A stretch of DNA of 41,758 bases, from contig NZ_AKJX01000154.1 in assembly GCF_000276605.1 (NCBI RefSeq), forward strand, positions 1 through 41,758. The letters run 5' to 3'. Within the stretch, counting starts at the first letter, position 1; each line of letters opens with the position of its first letter. The stretch comes from Acidovorax sp. CF316 (GTDB taxonomy: Bacteria > Pseudomonadota > Gammaproteobacteria > Burkholderiales > Burkholderiaceae_C). The notes under the pieces are model-generated. The model did no database searches. It was not told the origin of the DNA and was given only the letters and a program-made list of their open reading frames with translations. Positions 16,668-25,197 of the stretch are shown piece after piece. The translations under genes were made by a program, and so were the position numbers.

Positions 16668-17447
16668 TCAGGGATTGCTGCGGTTGATGAAGTTGTCGGG
16701 GCCACGGCCGCCCAGCCTGGGCAACGGCCCGCCCGGGGAGTGGGCAAACTCCGGCGGCTTGCGGGCCACGATGAAGAGCCGGATGTCCTTGCCCCGGGTA
16801 CCGTGCCGTTCGACGGAAACGATGTCCAGGCCCTGCCGGGTCATGGCCGCATGCAGCCCGGGCCCCTCGAAGTTCAGCACGGCGGGTGCCTTGCCGATGG
16901 CCCGCATCAACGGCAGCGCGAGCCAGGGAATGAGCGGGTTCATCTCGCCGATGCAGGGTGTCTTGGAGATCAGCAAACCGCCCGGGCGCAGCGCCTGCAC
17001 CGCCAGTTGCAGCGTGTGGTCGAGGTCGCTCACCAGGTGCAGCATGTTGAAGGCCAGCACCACGTCGTAAGCCTCCTTGCCGCACACCGGCACATCCGCG
17101 TCGGCCACCGCAAAGCTCAGCTGCGGCACCGGCTGGGCCGCCAGCTTGCCCTGGGCAATGGCGATCATGCCGGCAGAAACGTCGGTCGCCAGCAGGCGCC
17201 GGGTGAAGGGAGCCAGGCGCAGCGCGGTGGTGCCCGTGCCGCAGCCGATCTCCAGCACCTCCTGCTCTGCGGACAGCAGCGCCTGCACGCGCTGCAGCGT
17301 GGCCTCGTAGCCCGGCATGTCGGCTATCGGATCGGCCGCGTACTTGGGCGCGATGCGGTCCCAGAAAAGGGCCTTGCGGACAGTGGCGCCACCCGCCTGT
17401 GGGAGCACGGATGCATCGGTGGGTACGGGAGAGGTGGTGGTCGGCAT
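16668..17447 (-). CDS. Class I SAM-dependent methyltransferase
   Basis: A 259-residue soluble enzyme with a Rossmann-like methyltransferase fold. Motif I is VLEIGCGTGTTALRLAP (about residues 64-80), the acidic loop after beta-2 is LLATDVSAGMIAIAQGK, motif post-I lies in FAVADADVPV, and YDVVLAFNMLHLVSDLD is motif II/IV. The acceptor is not identifiable; the pattern resembles small-molecule or quinone-type methyltransferases. It is transcribed divergently from the LysR-type gene, with 100 bp between starts, so that regulator may control it. The ATG at 17447 was chosen over a TTG 12 bases upstream; no strong ribosome site is seen. Confidence 0.85.
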   Translation of the reverse strand: MPTTTSPVPTDASVLPQAGGATVRKALFWDRIAPKYAADPIADMPGYEATLQRVQALLSAEQEVLEIGCGTGTTALRLAPFTRRLLATDVSAGMIAIAQGKLAAQPVPQLSFAVADADVPVCGKEAYDVVLAFNMLHLVSDLDHTLQLAVQALRPGGLLISKTPCIGEMNPLIPWLALPLMRAIGKAPAVLNFEGPGLHAAMTRQGLDIVSVERHGTRGKDIRLFIVARKPPEFAHSPGGPLPRLGGRGPDNFINRSNP

Positions 17448-17547
17448 GGGGTGGGACAACGTCGGTGCAATGGACAGCGACCGATGCTATCCATGCACCG
17501 CGCCCCAGGGAACTGTCAGAAATTGCAGTGAACATATACATTTATGC

Positions 17548-18426
17548 ATGGATAAACTCGACTGGAACCAGCTTCGGGCGTTTCTGGAAACCGCCGAAAC
17601 CGGCTCGCTCTCGGCCGCTGCGCGCAAGCTGGGCCTGACCCAGCCCACGCTGAGCCGCCAGGTCGCGGCCATCGAACAGCGCATGGGCGTGACCCTGTTC
17701 GAGCGCGTGGGCAAGGCCATGGCATTGACCCCCACGGGCATGGACCTGCTGGAGCACGCCCGCGCCATGGGCGCCGCGGCCCAGGCCCTGGGCGTGGCGG
17801 CCAGCGGGCGCTCGCAGGAGGTGGGCGGGGTGGTGTCGGTCTCGGCCACCGACGCCGTGGCCTTCTACCTGCTGCCCCCCCTGGTACGGCAGTTGCGCGA
17901 AAAGGAACCGGGCATTGCCGTCGAGGTGATCTCGTCCAATGCGCTGAGCGACCTGCTGCGCCGTGAGGCCGACATTGCCATTCGCCACGTGAAGCCGGAG
18001 CAGCCGGAACTGATCGCCCGGCTGATCCGCGAGACGTCGGCCAGCTTCTATGCCTCCAAGGATTGGGTGAAGGTCCATGGCCACCCGCGCAGCGCCGAAG
18101 ACGCGACCCACCTGCCCTTCGTGGGCTCGGACCGCTCGGGCCAGTACCTGGGCTACCTGCGCCAGCACGGCCTGCCCCTGAGCGAGGCCAATTTCAGCTG
18201 CTACTCCGACCACTCGGTGGCCCACTGGGGTCTGGTATGCCAGGGCATGGGCATCGGCGCCATGATGGACGAGATCGCCCACGCCACCCCGGGCATCGTG
18301 CGCGTGCTCGACGACGTGCCGCCCGTGATCTTCCCAATCTGGCTGGTCACCCACCGCGAACTGCGCACGGCGCGGCGCATCCGGGTCGTCTTCGAGGCGC
18401 TGGCGCAGGGCCTGCAGGCAGGATGA
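17548..18426 (+). CDS. LysR-family transcriptional regulator
   Basis: A 292-residue regulator. The N-terminal winged HTH reads LDWNQLRAFLETAETGSLSAAARKLGLTQPTLSRQVAAIEQRMGVTLFER (about 3-52), the standard LysR pattern. The rest is a periplasmic-binding-like effector domain with FPIWLVTHRELRTARRIRVVFEALA at the C-terminus. Such proteins bind T-N11-A sites in the shared promoter and usually regulate the divergent gene, here the methyltransferase. The start at 17548 is the ATG directly before the HTH; the upstream extension overlaps the divergent gene and is not protein-like. Confidence 0.9.
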   Translation: MDKLDWNQLRAFLETAETGSLSAAARKLGLTQPTLSRQVAAIEQRMGVTLFERVGKAMALTPTGMDLLEHARAMGAAAQALGVAASGRSQEVGGVVSVSATDAVAFYLLPPLVRQLREKEPGIAVEVISSNALSDLLRREADIAIRHVKPEQPELIARLIRETSASFYASKDWVKVHGHPRSAEDATHLPFVGSDRSGQYLGYLRQHGLPLSEANFSCYSDHSVAHWGLVCQGMGIGAMMDEIAHATPGIVRVLDDVPPVIFPIWLVTHRELRTARRIRVVFEALAQGLQAG

Positions 18427-18456
18427 AGCAGCCCGCAGGCGCGCGCAAGTCCACTG

Positions 18457-18493
18457 AAAAAAGGGCGGCACTGCAGAAACTGCCGTGCCGCCC
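18457..18493 (-). terminator. Rho-independent terminator of the tctCBA operon
   Basis: On the minus strand, GGGCGGCAC and GTGCCGCCC arms (9 bp) enclose a second partly paired GGCAG/CTGCA segment with a TTTC loop. They are followed by six T. It lies 26 bp beyond the tctA stop and between convergent genes, so it may also serve the LysR gene in the other direction. Confidence 0.85.
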
Positions 18494-18518
18494 CAACTAC
18501 CCAAAACAGTGTGCGGCC

Positions 18519-20036
18519 TCAGCCCGCGGCCGTGACCCCTTCGGCCGCCGCCTTGCGCGCGGCCCAGCGGCGCGCCACGCGCGGCAGGATCAGCACAGCC
18601 AGCACGATGACCATCAGGGTCAGCGAGCCCGGGCGCTCCAGGAAGATGGTCCACTTGCCTTCGCCGATGGCGACGGCATTGCGCATCTGCGCCTCGGCCA
18701 GGGGGCCGAGGATCATGCCCACGACCACCGGGGCCGAGGGTATGTCGAAGCGGCGCATGACCACACCCAGGAGGCCGATGGCATACAGCAGCACCAGGTC
18801 GAACGCGCTCTGGCGCATGCCGTACACGCCCAGAGTGGCAAACACCAGGATGCCCGCGTACAGGTAGGACTTGGGGATCTTGAGCAGCTTGACCCACAGG
18901 CCCACGAGCGGCAGATTCAGGATCAGCAGCATGACGTTGCCGATGTACATCGAGGCGATCAGCGCCCAGACCAGCGCACCGTTGCTGCTGAACAGCTGCG
19001 GGCCGGGCTGGATGCCATAGTTCTGGAACGCGCCCAGCAGGATGGCCGTGGTGTTCGACGTGGGGATGCCCAGCGTGAGCAGCGGGATCAGCGTGGCCGT
19101 GATGGCCGCGTTGTTGGCTGCCTCGGGGCCGGCCACGCCTTCGATGGCGCCGGTGGTGCCGAACTCTTCCTTGTGCTTGCTCAGCTTCTTCTCGGCCGCA
19201 TAGCTCAGGAAGGTCGGGATCTCGCTGCCGCCCGCGGGCACGGTGCCGAAGGGGAAGCCGATGGCCGTGGCGCGCAGCCAGGCGGGCCAGGAACGGCGCC
19301 ATTCCTGCTTGGTCATGTGCGTGCTGGTCAGCTTGTTCTGCGACTCTTCGGTCTTGCCCTCGTACATCACGTTGTACAGGGCCTCGCCCACGGCGAACAG
19401 GCCCACGGCGATCAGCACCACCTCGATGCCGTCCATCAGCTCGGGCACACCGAAGGTGTAGCGCGCCTGGGCGGTGAGCTGGTCGATGCCGATCAGACCC
19501 AGCGCCAGGCCCAGGAACAGCGCCAGCATGCCGCGCAGCGTGCTCTTGCCCAGCACCGCGCTCACCGTGGTGAAGGCCAGCACCATGAGCATGAAGTACT
19601 CGGGCGGCCCCAGGCGCACGGCGTACTCGGCCACGAGGGGCGCGAAGAAGGTCACCAGCACGGTGGCGATGGTGCCCGCCACGAAGGAGCCGATGGCCGC
19701 CGTGGCCAGCGCCGCGCCGGCGCGGCCGTTCTTGGCCATCTTGTTGCCCTCCATGGCGGTCACCATGGAGCCCGCCTCACCGGGCGTGTTGAGCAGGATG
19801 GAGGTGGTCGAGCCGCCGTACATGGCGCCGTAGTAAATGCCCGCGAAGAAGATCATCGAGGCGGTGGCTTCCACCTTGACGGTGATGGGCAGCAGCATGG
19901 CCACAGCCACGGCGGGGCCGATGCCGGGCAGCACGCCCACGGCGGTGCCGATGACACAGCCGATGAAGGCCCACATCAGGTTGATGGGGGTGGCTGCAGT
20001 GACGAAGCCCTGCAGCAGGAGGTTCCAGGTTTCCAT
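18519..20036 (-). CDS. tctA: Tripartite tricarboxylate transporter, large permease TctA
   Basis: A 505-residue integral membrane protein with about 11-12 hydrophobic segments. Both TctA signatures are present: [19 protein letters not shown] (about 34-52) and [22 protein letters not shown] (about 83-104). It is the channel subunit of a secondary, ion-driven tricarboxylate transporter that works with TctB and the periplasmic TctC. The gene is last in tctCBA, 15 bp after tctB, and ends before a strong terminator. The substrate (citrate or another carboxylate) depends on TctC and cannot be read here. Confidence 0.95.
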   Translation of the reverse strand: METWNLLLQGFVTAATPINLMWAFIGCVIGTAVGVLPGIGPAVAVAMLLPITVKVEATASMIFFAGIYYGAMYGGSTTSILLNTPGEAGSMVTAMEGNKMAKNGRAGAALATAAIGSFVAGTIATVLVTFFAPLVAEYAVRLGPPEYFMLMVLAFTTVSAVLGKSTLRGMLALFLGLALGLIGIDQLTAQARYTFGVPELMDGIEVVLIAVGLFAVGEALYNVMYEGKTEESQNKLTSTHMTKQEWRRSWPAWLRATAIGFPFGTVPAGGSEIPTFLSYAAEKKLSKHKEEFGTTGAIEGVAGPEAANNAAITATLIPLLTLGIPTSNTTAILLGAFQNYGIQPGPQLFSSNGALVWALIASMYIGNVMLLILNLPLVGLWVKLLKIPKSYLYAGILVFATLGVYGMRQSAFDLVLLYAIGLLGVVMRRFDIPSAPVVVGMILGPLAEAQMRNAVAIGEGKWTIFLERPGSLTLMVIVLAVLILPRVARRWAARKAAAEGVTAAG

Positions 20037-20051
20037 GGTGTCGCGCGGGCT

Positions 20052-20567
20052 TTACAGCCACCCCGTGTTCGTGAGGCCGGGCAGGTTGATCGCCAGCAGT
20101 TGGGTAAACATCCAGAACACCGGCGCAGCCACGGCCACACCGATGAACAGGTCCTTGATCCAGGCCTTGGGGCCCAGGTCGAGCTTGCCCTCGGAGCTCT
20201 TGAAACCGCGCACCGCCAGCACGAAGCACAGCGCGCAGCTCAGGATGAAGCCCAAGGTGGTGATCAGCATGGCGTTGAGCAGCAGTCCGGCCGAGACCCA
20301 GACGAAGCCCTTCCAGTGGGCGCTGTCATCGCCAGACGCCTCTTCCAGGTCACGAAAGCCGCCCGTGCGGGCGTGGATGATGGCCAGCACCCCGCAGACG
20401 ATGAGCACGATGGCCACCACCCAGGGGAAGAAGTTGGGGCCCACGCCGCCATAGCCCGCCTCGGAGCTGATGGAGGTGGCGCCCCAGGCCAGCAGGCAGC
20501 CCAGCAGCAGGGTGCCGGCGCCCACCACGGTCTGCAGGGCCGTGGAGCGAGAGGAATGTTGTGTCAT
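20052..20567 (-). CDS. tctB: Tripartite tricarboxylate transporter, small permease TctB
   Basis: A 171-residue inner-membrane protein with four to five hydrophobic segments and the TctB-family pattern GYGGVGPNFFPWVVAIVLIVCGVL at about 38-61. It assists TctA. The ATG at 20567 follows a weak GCGGGA. It lies between tctC, 109 bp upstream with hairpins in the gap, and tctA. Confidence 0.9.
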   Translation of the reverse strand: MTQHSSRSTALQTVVGAGTLLLGCLLAWGATSISSEAGYGGVGPNFFPWVVAIVLIVCGVLAIIHARTGGFRDLEEASGDDSAHWKGFVWVSAGLLLNAMLITTLGFILSCALCFVLAVRGFKSSEGKLDLGPKAWIKDLFIGVAVAAPVFWMFTQLLAINLPGLTNTGWL

Positions 20568-20588
20568 GTTTTTATCCCGCAAGGAAGA

Positions 20589-20641
20589 GCGGCGCGCAGA
20601 GGACTGTTGCCAGCACCGTATTGCGCGCCGCCCGGAGGGTG
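20589..20641 (-). repeat. Ten-bp inverted repeat between tctC and tctB
   Basis: Perfect arms GCGGCGCGCA (20589-20598) and TGCGCGCCGC (20632-20641) with a 33-nt loop. There is no U-run. With the hairpin at 20656-20676 it could slow exonucleases or reduce read-through from tctC into tctBA. Confidence 0.55.
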
Positions 20642-20655
20642 CGACGATGGGCTTG

Positions 20656-20676
20656 CGCCGGGCTCTGGGCCCGGCG
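20656..20676 (-). repeat. Hairpin directly after the tctC stop codon
   Basis: CGCCGGGC and GCCCGGCG arms, an 8-bp all-GC stem with a 5-nt loop, starting at the base next to the TGA. It has no U-tail. This is the usual position for a stem that protects the abundant binding-protein mRNA. Confidence 0.6.
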
Positions 20677-21636
20677 TCAGATCATGCCGGACTTGACCAT
20701 CGTGGCGCGCAGGCTGGCGAACTCGGCATCCACGAAGTTGGCGAACTCGTCGCCGGCCAGCCATGCAGGCGTCCAGCCGTTCTTCTCCATCGCGTCCTGC
20801 CAGGACTTGTGCTTGTAGGTCTTGGACAGCGCGTCGATCAGGTCCTTGCGCTGCTCGGCGGTGATGCCGGCCGCGCCATACACGCCGCGCCAGTTGCCGA
20901 TCTCGACGTTGATGCCCTGCTCCTTGAGCGTGGGCACGTTCACGCCCTTCAGGCGCGTGGCCGAGGTCACGCCCACGGCGCGCATCTTGCCAGCCGTGAT
21001 GTACTCTGCAAACTCGCTGTAGCCGCTGCCGCCCACGGTGACGTTGCCGCCCAGGATGGCGGCGGTGGCCTCACCGCCCCCACGGAAGGCCACGTAGTTG
21101 ATCTTGGCCGGGTCCACACCCACTTCGCGGGCGATCATGGCGGCCGCGATGTGCTCGGTGGATCCGCGCGAACCGCCGCCCCACTTCACGCTGCCGGGGT
21201 CCTTCTTGAGCTGGTCGACCACGTCCTTCATGGTCTTGAAGGGCGAGTTGGCAGGCAGCACGAACACGTTGTACTCGCTGCTCAGGCGCACCAGCGGCGT
21301 CACCTTGTCCAGGCCCACCGGCGGCTTGCCGGTGATGATGCCGCCCAGCATCACGGCGCCCATGGTCATCAGCGAATTGGGGTCGCCCTTGCTGGCGTTG
21401 GCGAACTGCGCCAGGCCGATGGCACCGGCTGCGCCGCCCTTGTTGTCATAGGTCACCGAGTTGGCCACGCCGGCATCCTGCATGGCCTTGCCCAGTGCAC
21501 GGCCCGTGGTGTCCCAGCCGCCACCGGGGTTGGCAGGGATCATCATCTTGATGGCTGCAGCGGCCTGGGCGGTCAGCGGCAAGGCACCGGCTGCCGCCAT
21601 GGCGGCCAGGGACTTGAGGAAGGTATCGCGACGCAT
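20677..21636 (-). CDS. tctC: Tripartite tricarboxylate transporter substrate-binding protein TctC (Bug family)
   Basis: A 319-residue periplasmic binding protein. The signal peptide reads MRRDTFLKSLAAMAAAGALPLTAQA (Tat-like RR but no full motif). Family features are MMIPANPGGGWDTTGRALGKAM at the ligand entrance and VTYDNKGGAAGAIGLAQFANA (about 61-81), which binds the carboxylate, then the typical WRGVYGAAGIT segment. An AAGGAG site precedes the ATG. It is first in tctCBA and divergent from tctDE across 181 bp, the standard arrangement for a tricarboxylate system induced by its two-component pair. Confidence 0.95.
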   Translation of the reverse strand: MRRDTFLKSLAAMAAAGALPLTAQAAAAIKMMIPANPGGGWDTTGRALGKAMQDAGVANSVTYDNKGGAAGAIGLAQFANASKGDPNSLMTMGAVMLGGIITGKPPVGLDKVTPLVRLSSEYNVFVLPANSPFKTMKDVVDQLKKDPGSVKWGGGSRGSTEHIAAAMIAREVGVDPAKINYVAFRGGGEATAAILGGNVTVGGSGYSEFAEYITAGKMRAVGVTSATRLKGVNVPTLKEQGINVEIGNWRGVYGAAGITAEQRKDLIDALSKTYKHKSWQDAMEKNGWTPAWLAGDEFANFVDAEFASLRATMVKSGMI

Positions 21637-21707
21637 CGTTGTCTCCTTGAATGATTGGCGAACCTGTCGATGATGCGCGCCCTGCCTGTCAAACGGCTGT
21701 CCTTGGC

Positions 21708-21725
21708 CCTAGGGAAAACACTAGG
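21708..21725. promoter_or_regulatory. CTAGG repeat element in the tctC/tctD intergenic region
   Basis: CCTAGGGAAAACACTAGG. It holds two direct CTAGG copies starting 12 bp apart and can also be read as a CCTAG...CTAGG dyad. It lies about 70-90 bp upstream of the tctC start. OmpR-class regulators bind such short tandem repeats, so this is a candidate TctD site. Confidence 0.45.
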
Positions 21726-21817
21726 TAACCAAAGGCTGCATGCCGCCGGCGCCTGCGGGGAAGACATGAAAGCCGAGAACCGTGCACAGCCCCTCCCACA
21801 GTGATATGGTCCCGCGC

Positions 21818-22504
21818 ATGAAATTGCTGCTTGTCGAAGACGATCCCACCATGCAGGCCACGCTGCACCGGGCACTGAGCCGCCGCGGCATGGAGGTGAC
21901 GCCCGTGGGCGATGGCCGCGCCGCGCTGGCGCAGTGGGCGGCCCAGCCGCCCGATGCGGTGGTGCTGGACCTGACCCTGCCCGGCCTCGACGGCCTGCAG
22001 GTGCTGCAGCAGGCGCGCACGCGCGGCCTGCGCACGCCGGTGATCATCCTCACCGCGCGCGGCACCGTGGGCGACCGCATCATGGGCCTGAACTCGGGCG
22101 CCGACGACTACCTGCCCAAGCCCTTCGACCTCGACGAACTCGAGGCCCGCCTGCGCGCCCTGGTGCGGCGCAGCGCCGACCCGGTGGCCAGCAATGCCCT
22201 GCCGCCCAGCGTGCAGCAGATCGGCGCCATCCGCTACGACACCAACAGCGGCGCCATCTACCTGAACGGCGAGGTGATGGAATTCACCCCGCGCGAGCTG
22301 GCGCTGATGCATGCGCTGCTGGCCCAGCCCGGCCATGCGGTGACCAAGGAGCGGCTCTACGAGCTGGTGTTCCCGGGCCAGCTCGACGTGCAGTACGAGG
22401 CCATCGAGGTCGTGGTGTACCGGCTGCGCAAGAAGCTCGCGGGCACCGGCCTCACGCTCATGACGCTGCGCGGCCTGGGCTACCTGCTGCGGACGGATGC
22501 ATGA
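21818..22504 (+). CDS. tctD: Response regulator TctD (OmpR family)
   Basis: A 228-residue regulator. The receiver domain has acidic pocket Glu7-Asp8-Asp9, phosphoacceptor Asp51 in VVLDLTLPG, Thr79 and Lys101 (LPKPF). The C-terminal OmpR winged helix (about 130-226) includes FTPRELALMHALLAQPG and VEVVVYRLRKKL-like recognition sequence. It should activate tctCBA when phosphorylated by the partner kinase. An alternative ATG lies four codons upstream. The stop overlaps the kinase start (ATGA). Confidence 0.93.
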   Translation: MKLLLVEDDPTMQATLHRALSRRGMEVTPVGDGRAALAQWAAQPPDAVVLDLTLPGLDGLQVLQQARTRGLRTPVIILTARGTVGDRIMGLNSGADDYLPKPFDLDELEARLRALVRRSADPVASNALPPSVQQIGAIRYDTNSGAIYLNGEVMEFTPRELALMHALLAQPGHAVTKERLYELVFPGQLDVQYEAIEVVVYRLRKKLAGTGLTLMTLRGLGYLLRTDA

Positions 22505-23997
22505 GGAAGACGCCCCCGGGCGAGCCCCGCACGCCCCCCACGCCACGGCCCCACTCGCTGCGCCGCCGGCTGCTGCTGGGCATCCTGCTGCCGGTGGTGG
22601 TGTTCATCACCTACAACACCATCAGCGCCTACCAGCAGACCCTGGCCTCGCTGAACACCGCCTACGACCGCACGCTGCTGGCATCGGCCAAGAGCATCAG
22701 CGAGCAGCTGGACGTGACCGGCTACGAGGAGGCGGCGCACCTGCGCGCCATCGTGCCCTACTCGGCGCTCGAGGCCTTCGAGGCGGACAACAAGAGCCGC
22801 ATGTACTACCGCGTCTCCAACCTGCAGGGCGACCTGATTTCGGGCTTTGACGAGCTGCCGCTGTGGAAGGGCACCATCCCCGCGCGCCCACCCTATGCGG
22901 CGCTGGTGGATTTCTACGACGACACCTTCCGCGGCCTGCCGGTGCGCGTGGCCGTGCTGCTGCAGCCGGTGGCCAGCTCCAGCGGGCGCGCCATGGCCGT
23001 GATCCAGGTGGCCGAGACGCTGGAGGTGCGCGAGGCGCTGGCGCTGCAGAACCTGCGCAACACCCTGCTGCGCCAGGCCCTGCTGATCGCCGTGATCGGC
23101 ATCACGGTGGTGCTCGTGGTGCAGCGCGCCACCCAGCCCGTGCGCCAGCTCAGCCAGGAGCTGCAGGCCCGCCAGGAAGGCGACCTGAGCCCCATCACCG
23201 CGCCCGCTGCGCCGCGCGAGCTCCAGCCCCTGATCGAAGGCACGAACGAATTCCTGCAGCGCCTGCGCCACCTGCTGCGCCACCAGAAGCGCTTCGTGCG
23301 CGACGCCTCGCACCAGCTGCGCACGCCGCTGGCGGTGCTCAAGACCCAGGTGCAGTCGGCCCTGCGCGGCGACATGCCGGCCGAGCAGGCGCTGCACGAG
23401 ATCCGCGACACCGTGGACCGCGCCACCCAGCTGGCCAACCAGATGCTGGCCCTGGCCAAGGTGGAGCAATTGCGCCAGCAGAGCGCACCGCCCGTGACGC
23501 GCTTCGACGAGATCCTGCGGGGCGTGGCGCTCGACATCTCGCCCCTGATCGCCCAGCGCGACCTGGACTTCGGCATCCACACCGATGCCGCACCCATCCA
23601 GGCGCACGAGTGGATGCTGCGCGAGCTGACGCGCAACCTGCTGCACAACGCCGTGCGCCACGCCCCGCCGGGCAGCGAACTGTCGGTGGAGCTGCGCACC
23701 GATGGCCGCCACGCGGCCCTGACCGTGAGCGACCACGGCCCCGGCATCGACGATGAACTGGCGCTGCGCCTGTTCCAGCCGTTCTCGGCCGGCGACGTGC
23801 GCACCGGCAGCGGCCTGGGCCTGGCCATCTGCCAGGAGATCGTGCAGGCGCTCGGCGGCACCATATCGCTGGCCAACCGCACCCAGGCCGGCCGCGTGCT
23901 CGGGCTCGATGCCGTGGTGCGGCTGCCACTGTCCACGGCGGCAGACACCACCACCGGCATCGCGGGCATGGCGGACGGGGCACAATCGCCAGGATGA
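22501..23997 (+). CDS. tctE: Sensor histidine kinase TctE
   Basis: A 498-residue membrane kinase. TM1 is at about 24-40, a periplasmic TctE-type sensor domain spans about 41-185, TM2 about 190-207, and a HAMP-like linker follows. The phosphoacceptor His271 is in ASHQLRTPLAVL; the Gln after His is normal for the TctE group. The ATPase domain has the N-box RNLLHNAVRHAP, G1 VSDHGPGID and G2 GSGLGLAI. It senses external carboxylate and phosphorylates TctD. It is translationally coupled to tctD and overlaps the downstream S4 gene by four bases. Confidence 0.94.
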   Translation: MRKTPPGEPRTPPTPRPHSLRRRLLLGILLPVVVFITYNTISAYQQTLASLNTAYDRTLLASAKSISEQLDVTGYEEAAHLRAIVPYSALEAFEADNKSRMYYRVSNLQGDLISGFDELPLWKGTIPARPPYAALVDFYDDTFRGLPVRVAVLLQPVASSSGRAMAVIQVAETLEVREALALQNLRNTLLRQALLIAVIGITVVLVVQRATQPVRQLSQELQARQEGDLSPITAPAAPRELQPLIEGTNEFLQRLRHLLRHQKRFVRDASHQLRTPLAVLKTQVQSALRGDMPAEQALHEIRDTVDRATQLANQMLALAKVEQLRQQSAPPVTRFDEILRGVALDISPLIAQRDLDFGIHTDAAPIQAHEWMLRELTRNLLHNAVRHAPPGSELSVELRTDGRHAALTVSDHGPGIDDELALRLFQPFSAGDVRTGSGLGLAICQEIVQALGGTISLANRTQAGRVLGLDAVVRLPLSTAADTTTGIAGMADGAQSPG

Positions 23998-24431
23998 CCT
24001 CCACCGAGACGATGCGCCTGGACAAGTGGCTCTGGTGCGCCCGCTTTTACAAGACCCGTGGCCTGGCCACCGACGAGATCGGCAAAGGCCGCGTCACCGT
24101 CAACGGCCAGGCCGCCAAGCCCGCGCGCGATGTGCGCCCGGGTGACACCGTGGCCCTGCGCCAGGGCCCCGTGGCCCGCACCGTGACCGTGCGCGCCCTG
24201 AGCGGCATGCGCGGCCCCGCGCCCGTGGCGCAGCTGCTGTACGAAGAGACCGCCGAGAGCATTGCCGCCCGCGAAGCCGCGGCCGAGCAGCGCCGCCTGG
24301 CCCCCGAGCCCGCCGCCACCCTGCAGGAAGGCCGGCCCACCAAGCGCGACCGGCGCGACATCGAGCGCGCCACCGGCCGGGTCGCCGCGCCGGGCTGGGA
24401 CAGCCGCTGGAGCGCCTCGATCGACGAGTGA
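23994..24431 (+). CDS. hslR: S4-domain RNA-binding protein, Hsp15-like
   Basis: A 145-residue basic protein. The S4 domain at about 7-65 (MRLDKWLWCARFYKTRGLATDEIGKGRVTVNGQ) is typical of Hsp15, followed by a charged C-terminal tail (GRPTKRDRRDIERATG). Hsp15 recognises stalled 50S subunits carrying nascent chains. The start overlaps the tctE stop (ATGA), which is odd for a heat-shock function and suggests co-transcription with the sensor kinase by position only. Confidence 0.88.
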   Translation: MTSTETMRLDKWLWCARFYKTRGLATDEIGKGRVTVNGQAAKPARDVRPGDTVALRQGPVARTVTVRALSGMRGPAPVAQLLYEETAESIAAREAAAEQRRLAPEPAATLQEGRPTKRDRRDIERATGRVAAPGWDSRWSASIDE

Positions 24432-24534
24432 TACGGATTTGCCTTCAACCGTCTAACGTCGTTGGTTCGCCTTGCCGTGCTACAGCACTGTCTGCGGCTC
24501 CCGCCTAGTTATACGATCGAATGCAAATCCGTAT
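24431..24534. repeat. MITE-like inverted-repeat element
   Basis: A 104-bp element bounded by perfect 12-bp inverted repeats ATACGGATTTGC (24431-24442) and GCAAATCCGTAT (24523-24534). Inner sequence continues the dyad imperfectly (TTCAACCGTCTAAC against TTCGATCGTATAAC read inward from the two sides). The centre holds GTGCT-AC-AGCAC. It has no ORF. The right arm is followed by repeat-like GGGCTCCGCCCC. It fills the gap between hslR and the liv cluster and looks like a small dispersed repeat; copy number cannot be judged here. Confidence 0.65.
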
Positions 24535-24549
24535 GGGCTCCGCCCCACG

Positions 24550-25197
24550 CTACGCGGCCACGCTCTGCGCGGGCGCCAGCGCGCCCAGGTAGCTGCGCAC
24601 CGCAGGCTCCCGGGCCAGGGTGTCGAAGTCCGGCGCCTGGCTGACCACGCCCTTGTTCACGAAGAGGAAGCGCTCGCAGCTCTGGCGCAGGATGTCCACG
24701 TGGTAGGGCTCGTTCGGGTGCAGGCACAAAAAGACCAGCTTGCCCTTGCCGCGCAGCGTGGCGAAGAAGTCGAGCATGAAGCCGATGTAGCCGTCCTGCG
24801 TGTTGAACTGCGGCTCGTCGAACAGGTGCACCAGCGGCGAATCGGTGGCCGCATGCTGCAGCAGGAAGTTGGGCTTGCCGCGCTGAAACGAGCGCACCTG
24901 GTAGGACTGGTGGTAGTGGATGGCCAGGCGGTCGCGCTCGCGCGTGCGCACCTGGTGGATGTCCTGGCCGTTCACCAGCACCCGCCCCGCCGTGGGCCGG
25001 TTGCTGCCGGTGATCAGCTCGAACAGGGTGGTCTTGCCCGAGCCATTGGGGCCCATCACGCCCACGACCTGCGGGCGATCGACGACGAAGTCGGCCGCCA
25101 GCGAGAAGGTGCGCTGGCGGTTCAGCAGGCCACGCGTGTAGTCCTTGGCCAGGCGGTCCACGTGCAAGAGCGGTGCAGCAGCAGCAACCATCGTCAT
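24550..25197 (-). CDS. Short atypical ABC-type ATP-binding protein
   Basis: A 215-residue protein coupled to livF by an ATGA overlap. Walker A GPNGSGKTT (49-57), Walker B LVHLFDEPQ (122-130) and the switch His160 (FLCLHPNEP) are clear. Between the Q-loop region (HYHQSYQVRSF, 94-104) and Walker B there are only about 20 residues. The normal alpha-helical subdomain and the LSGGQ signature are missing. The reading frame is intact, so this looks like a stable form and not decay. It might be a regulatory or accessory ATPase of the LivMGFH system, or one that pairs with LivG or LivF to supply the missing signature. Confidence 0.8.
   Translation of the reverse strand: MTMVAAAAPLLHVDRLAKDYTRGLLNRQRTFSLAADFVVDRPQVVGVMGPNGSGKTTLFELITGSNRPTAGRVLVNGQDIHQVRTRERDRLAIHYHQSYQVRSFQRGKPNFLLQHAATDSPLVHLFDEPQFNTQDGYIGFMLDFFATLRGKGKLVFLCLHPNEPYHVDILRQSCERFLFVNKGVVSQAPDFDTLAREPAVRSYLGALAPAQSVAA

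Noticed and set aside
18063..20696. 877-codon plus-strand frame opposite tctA and tctB
   Set aside because: His/Gln/Arg-rich, non-globular sequence antisense to strongly conserved transporter genes. It also runs through the LysR gene in the wrong frame.
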